Assembly (NCBI GenBank): GCA_034620365.1
Contig: JAQGEQ010000163.1
Span: 595,962 to 659,961 of the forward strand
Direction of reading: 5' to 3'
Length of the DNA: 64,000 bases
Origin: Pegea sp. RAD2-039
Taxonomy: Eukaryota > Chordata > Thaliacea > Salpida > Salpidae
The position numbers were made by a program, and so were the translations under genes. The notes under the pieces were generated by a model. It searched no databases. It was not told where the DNA came from and saw only the letters and a program-made list of their open reading frames with translations. Below, in pieces: positions 61,072 through 64,000 of this stretch; position 1 is the first letter of the stretch, and each line of letters starts with the position of its first letter.

Positions 61072-64000
61072 ATGGCATCAAGTAAAGATTCTTCTGATAA
61101 TGAAAGTTCAACCCAAAAAGTAGTTAAAAGTGTTGTGAGAGCTTGCTCCCCAACAAAAGATGCTGTTCCTCCTAAGAAACCAAAAATCGATCCTGAAATG
61201 GATAGACTTCAGACTAGAACTGGAGGAGCTTATATTCCACCAGCTAAGTTGAGAGCTATGCAACAAAGAATCACAGATAAGTCTAGGTCAGTTTTTACTC
61301 TACTTTTACATAAATTGGTTTTATTTTATATTTTGATATTAGTATTGTGATGAATTTTATATAGATACCTTAAGGTTTTGTTCACATTTATTCATTTTTA
61401 TAATAGAATGATAATTTGTTTTTAAAGACCAATTTACTATGATTTATGGGATAAAAGAATATATATATTTTATAAACTTTATTTTTATTTCATATTATAT
61501 TGTGTTCTTATAAAAATTTTCATTACCTTTAGCATAATTCTTTTTATTATTTGTAATTATTTCAGTTATTTTTCTGAATAAGTTTTATATAAAATTTTCT
61601 TTATAAATAGATATAAATACTTTATTTAATTAATTTTTGTCATTTTGAATAGTGAATCTTATCAACGGATAAGTTGGGAAGCCTTAAAGAAAAGTTTAAA
61701 TGGTTTGGTCAATAAAGTAAATGTTTCAAATTTGAAGGATATTGTAATGGAACTTTTACAAGAAAATCTTGTTCGTGGAAGGTATCTTTTTAACTCATAT
61801 TTTGTTAGTTTGTAAATTCTAAATAACCTAAAATCATTTCTAGACTTTAGATATATTCTTTATTAAAATCTCTTATAATTTAATGTTGGTTTATTTCACT
61901 TATATTACTTTATGTTGAGCTATTTCATGAGATTAAAATTATCTTAAAGTCTTAGAAAATATCAAATGAGAAAGTTTATTTATTATGCTAATATATATTT
62001 ATAAGCATAATATATTATAATATATAATTATAAGTTTTGGATTTTAGAATATTATTTGTAATTGAAATAATCTATATTTTTCCAGAGGTTTATTGGCAAG
62101 ATCTATCATTACTGCTCAAAATGCATCACCAACTTTTACAAATGTTTATGCTTCACTTGTAGCAGTTATTAATTCTCGGTTTCCACAAAATGGACAACTG
62201 ATATTATACAGGCTAGCAAATCGTTTCAAGCAGTCTTTCAGGAGAAATATCAAGGTAATTGGGTAACATCTAACCCCCATATATGTAAAGTCCAAAAACT
62301 CTATAATAAGATGATTTTATTAAACAGGACGAATGTTTACATGCTTCTCAATTCATTGCTCATCTAGTCAACCAACAAGTTGCAAACGAAATTATTTGCC
62401 TACAGATGTTGTACATCCTTTTAAACACTCCTACAAATGATTCTGTTGAGGTCAGTTGATTCAATTACATTTACATCAGTAGTAACTCACTATTTTTAGG
62501 TTGCAATTGGCTTACTGAAAGAATGTGGGCAAAAACTGACTGCAGTTTCCCCTCGTTCAGTAACTGGAGTGTTTGAACAACTAAGAATAATTTTACATGA
62601 ACAAGAACTTGATAAACGTGTTCAGTATATGATTGAAGTGATGTTTCAAATCCGGAAAGATGGTTTTAAAGAGCATCCTTCTGTTCTAAGTGAACTTGAT
62701 CATGTTAATGAGAGCGATCAGTTTACTCATGAGATCAGTCTCGAAAATATTGAGATGAATAATCTTGAAACGAATACTAATGTGTTTCAACTCGATGAGA
62801 ATTTCTTACAAAATGAAGAAAGTTATCAGAAAATTAAAGCAGGTAATCAAATCCTTGTGATTGAAATTTGCTTCAATTGAATCTTGCAGAGATCCTGGAT
62901 GAAAGCGACAGCTCTTCTGGAAGCGATGGATCGTCAGATGACTCTTCTGATGATGGTGATGAAGAAGAAGATGAAGATCGTAAGTCCTTCATCAACAACA
63001 ACCACTCGCCACTTAACAATTAATTGTTGTTGAAGAAAAAACGACAGACATACAAGACATGACAGAAACAAACCTTGTAGCTCTTCGTCGGAACATCTAT
63101 CTTGCTATTCAATCTAGTTTATCATTTGAAGAGTGTGCTCATCGGATTCTAAAGATGCAATTTAATGAATCCGACTTTGTAAGATTTTGTGAATCTCTAT
63201 ATTCATCAATTTGATGATTTGTTTTTCAGCCGGAGATATTTGCTATGATTATCGATTGCTGTTCCCAACAACGTACTTATGAGAAGTTCTACGGACTTTT
63301 AGCAGGAGTAAGTGACTGATATTAAACTGACTGAATCAAGAATTCAGATTTATTTGATCTGAAATGATTTTGTTGCAGCGATTCTGTCAATTAAAACAAG
63401 AACACATGGAGCAATATGAGATTTTATTTGGAAAGCAATATGAGACTATTCACCGTTTGGAAACTAACAAACTACGAAACGTGGCAAAGGTAAGACTCGA
63501 AAAAGATGTAGATATCAACTCAACGAAGACATTTTCCAGTTTTTTGCTCATCTTTTACACTCTGATTCAATCCCATGGAGTGTATTTGCAAATGTGAGCT
63601 TAACAGAAGAGACAACAACATCATCAGGTCGAATCTTCCTTAAAATTCTTCTTCTTGAAGTCACTGAATACATGGGAATCGAAAAATTAAACGAACGTCT
63701 CAACGATCCGTAAGTTTATCTAACCATTAATTGCATCCAAATAATCGATTTGTTTATTTAGCACCTTAGCAGCTTTTTTCGAGGGTCTCTTACCTCGTTC
63801 TGACCCCAAAGCAACCAGATTTGCCATCAACTTTCTCACTACAATCGGATTAGGTGCTTTAACCGAAGGGCTCCGAGAACATTTAAAGCAATCTACGAAA
63901 GAGATACAATTGAAACTTCAGCAGGAGCAATTAGCTGCTTTAGCGGCTCAACCATCTTCAAATGATGATACCTCTTCATCTAGTGGTTTGTATCTTTGAT
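61072..64000 (+). CDS. CWC22: CWC22 pre-mRNA-splicing factor, copy 5 (cut by window end)
   Basis: Exons in phase: 61072-61286, 61653-61781, 62086-62254, 62340-62450, 62500-62842, 62890-62979, 63036-63178, 63230-63307, 63379-63489, 63540-63709 and 63762-63985; exon 12 lies beyond the window. Rough residues: [13 protein letters not shown] 49-61, MIF4G ~72-260, acidic linker ~340-353 ([16 protein letters not shown]), MA3 ~360-480 ([39 protein letters not shown]), then a glutamine-rich helix and SNDDTSSSS. Introns are 47-366 nt; two donors are GTCAGT. All visible exons are open. Variants along the gene match different paralogs in different exons, which suggests gene conversion. Confidence 0.94.

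Larger units (their letters stand above)
53034..64000. repeat. Large inverted repeat, right arm
   Basis: Reverse complement of 24,177-35,163, collinear throughout, with scattered substitutions and single-base indels (for example 7 A versus 6 A in CNDP2 exon 8, CCA versus CCG in exon 2, GCT versus GTT in exon 10). It reaches the window end, so the true arm is longer than 10.97 kb. Confidence 0.95.

Noticed and set aside
24177-64000. Inverted repeat as a pure assembly artefact
   Set aside because: The arms differ by many substitutions and indels, including one that changes a reading frame. An allelic mis-join cannot be fully excluded, so this is kept as a check in the finding.
1-64000. tRNA or rRNA genes
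   Set aside because: No cloverleaf-like or rRNA-like segment was recognised by eye; a covariance-model scan would be needed to be sure.

Overview
The window is nuclear DNA of an animal: very AT-rich (about 70-75 % by eye), genes split by many short GT-AG introns, and metazoan proteins (a TRC8-type RING ligase, a proteoglycan-linker galactosyltransferase, cytosolic dipeptidase, splicing factor CWC22). The compact introns suggest an invertebrate, but I cannot name the lineage.

Layout. (1) 1-2.7 kb: a complete 7-exon TRC8/RNF139-145-like gene on the minus strand. (2) 2.7-6.3 kb: no intact gene, with a composition island at 3.6-5.5 kb. (3) 6.3-44.5 kb: an amplicon in which CWC22 (minus strand, 12 exons) occurs four times, each copy preceded on its left by a truncated B4GALT7 fragment. 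A repeat called 'element X' here, with or without an inverted piece of CWC22, sits between some units. The rightmost unit ends in the only complete B4GALT7 gene (42,841-44,539, 299 aa). (4) 28-35 kb: a cytosolic dipeptidase (CNDP2-type) gene inserted between amplicon units and bracketed by ~190-bp direct repeats. (5) 44.5-53 kb: single-copy sequence with two paralogous tail-anchored coiled-coil genes, a 35-bp minisatellite and a KH-domain fragment. (6) 53,034-64,000: an inverted copy of 24,177-35,163, carrying a second CNDP2 and a fifth CWC22 cut by the window edge. The arms are at least 11 kb and the spacer is 17.9 kb.

The main discovery is the structure of this ampliconic, palindromic locus. 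CWC22 coding exons stay open in every copy, while B4GALT7 was duplicated only as fragments. CWC22 copy 5 is a patchwork of variants otherwise private to copies 1, 2, 3 and 4, which points to gene conversion. One CNDP2 copy has lost a base in an A-run while its inverted partner is intact. Inverted CWC22 exon-2 fragments are fused in frame to element X, making chimeric exons and potential fold-back transcripts. Mouse Cwc22 also lies in a copy-number-variable segment (R2d) tied to meiotic drive; a selfish or dosage role here is only a hypothesis.

The genes do not form a pathway. CWC22 acts in splicing and exon-junction-complex loading, B4GALT7 in Golgi glycosaminoglycan-linker synthesis, CNDP2 in cytosolic dipeptide hydrolysis, and the TRC8-like protein in ER ubiquitination. 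Exon boundaries were placed by hand from reading-frame continuity, splice signals and family similarity; none was tested with transcripts.
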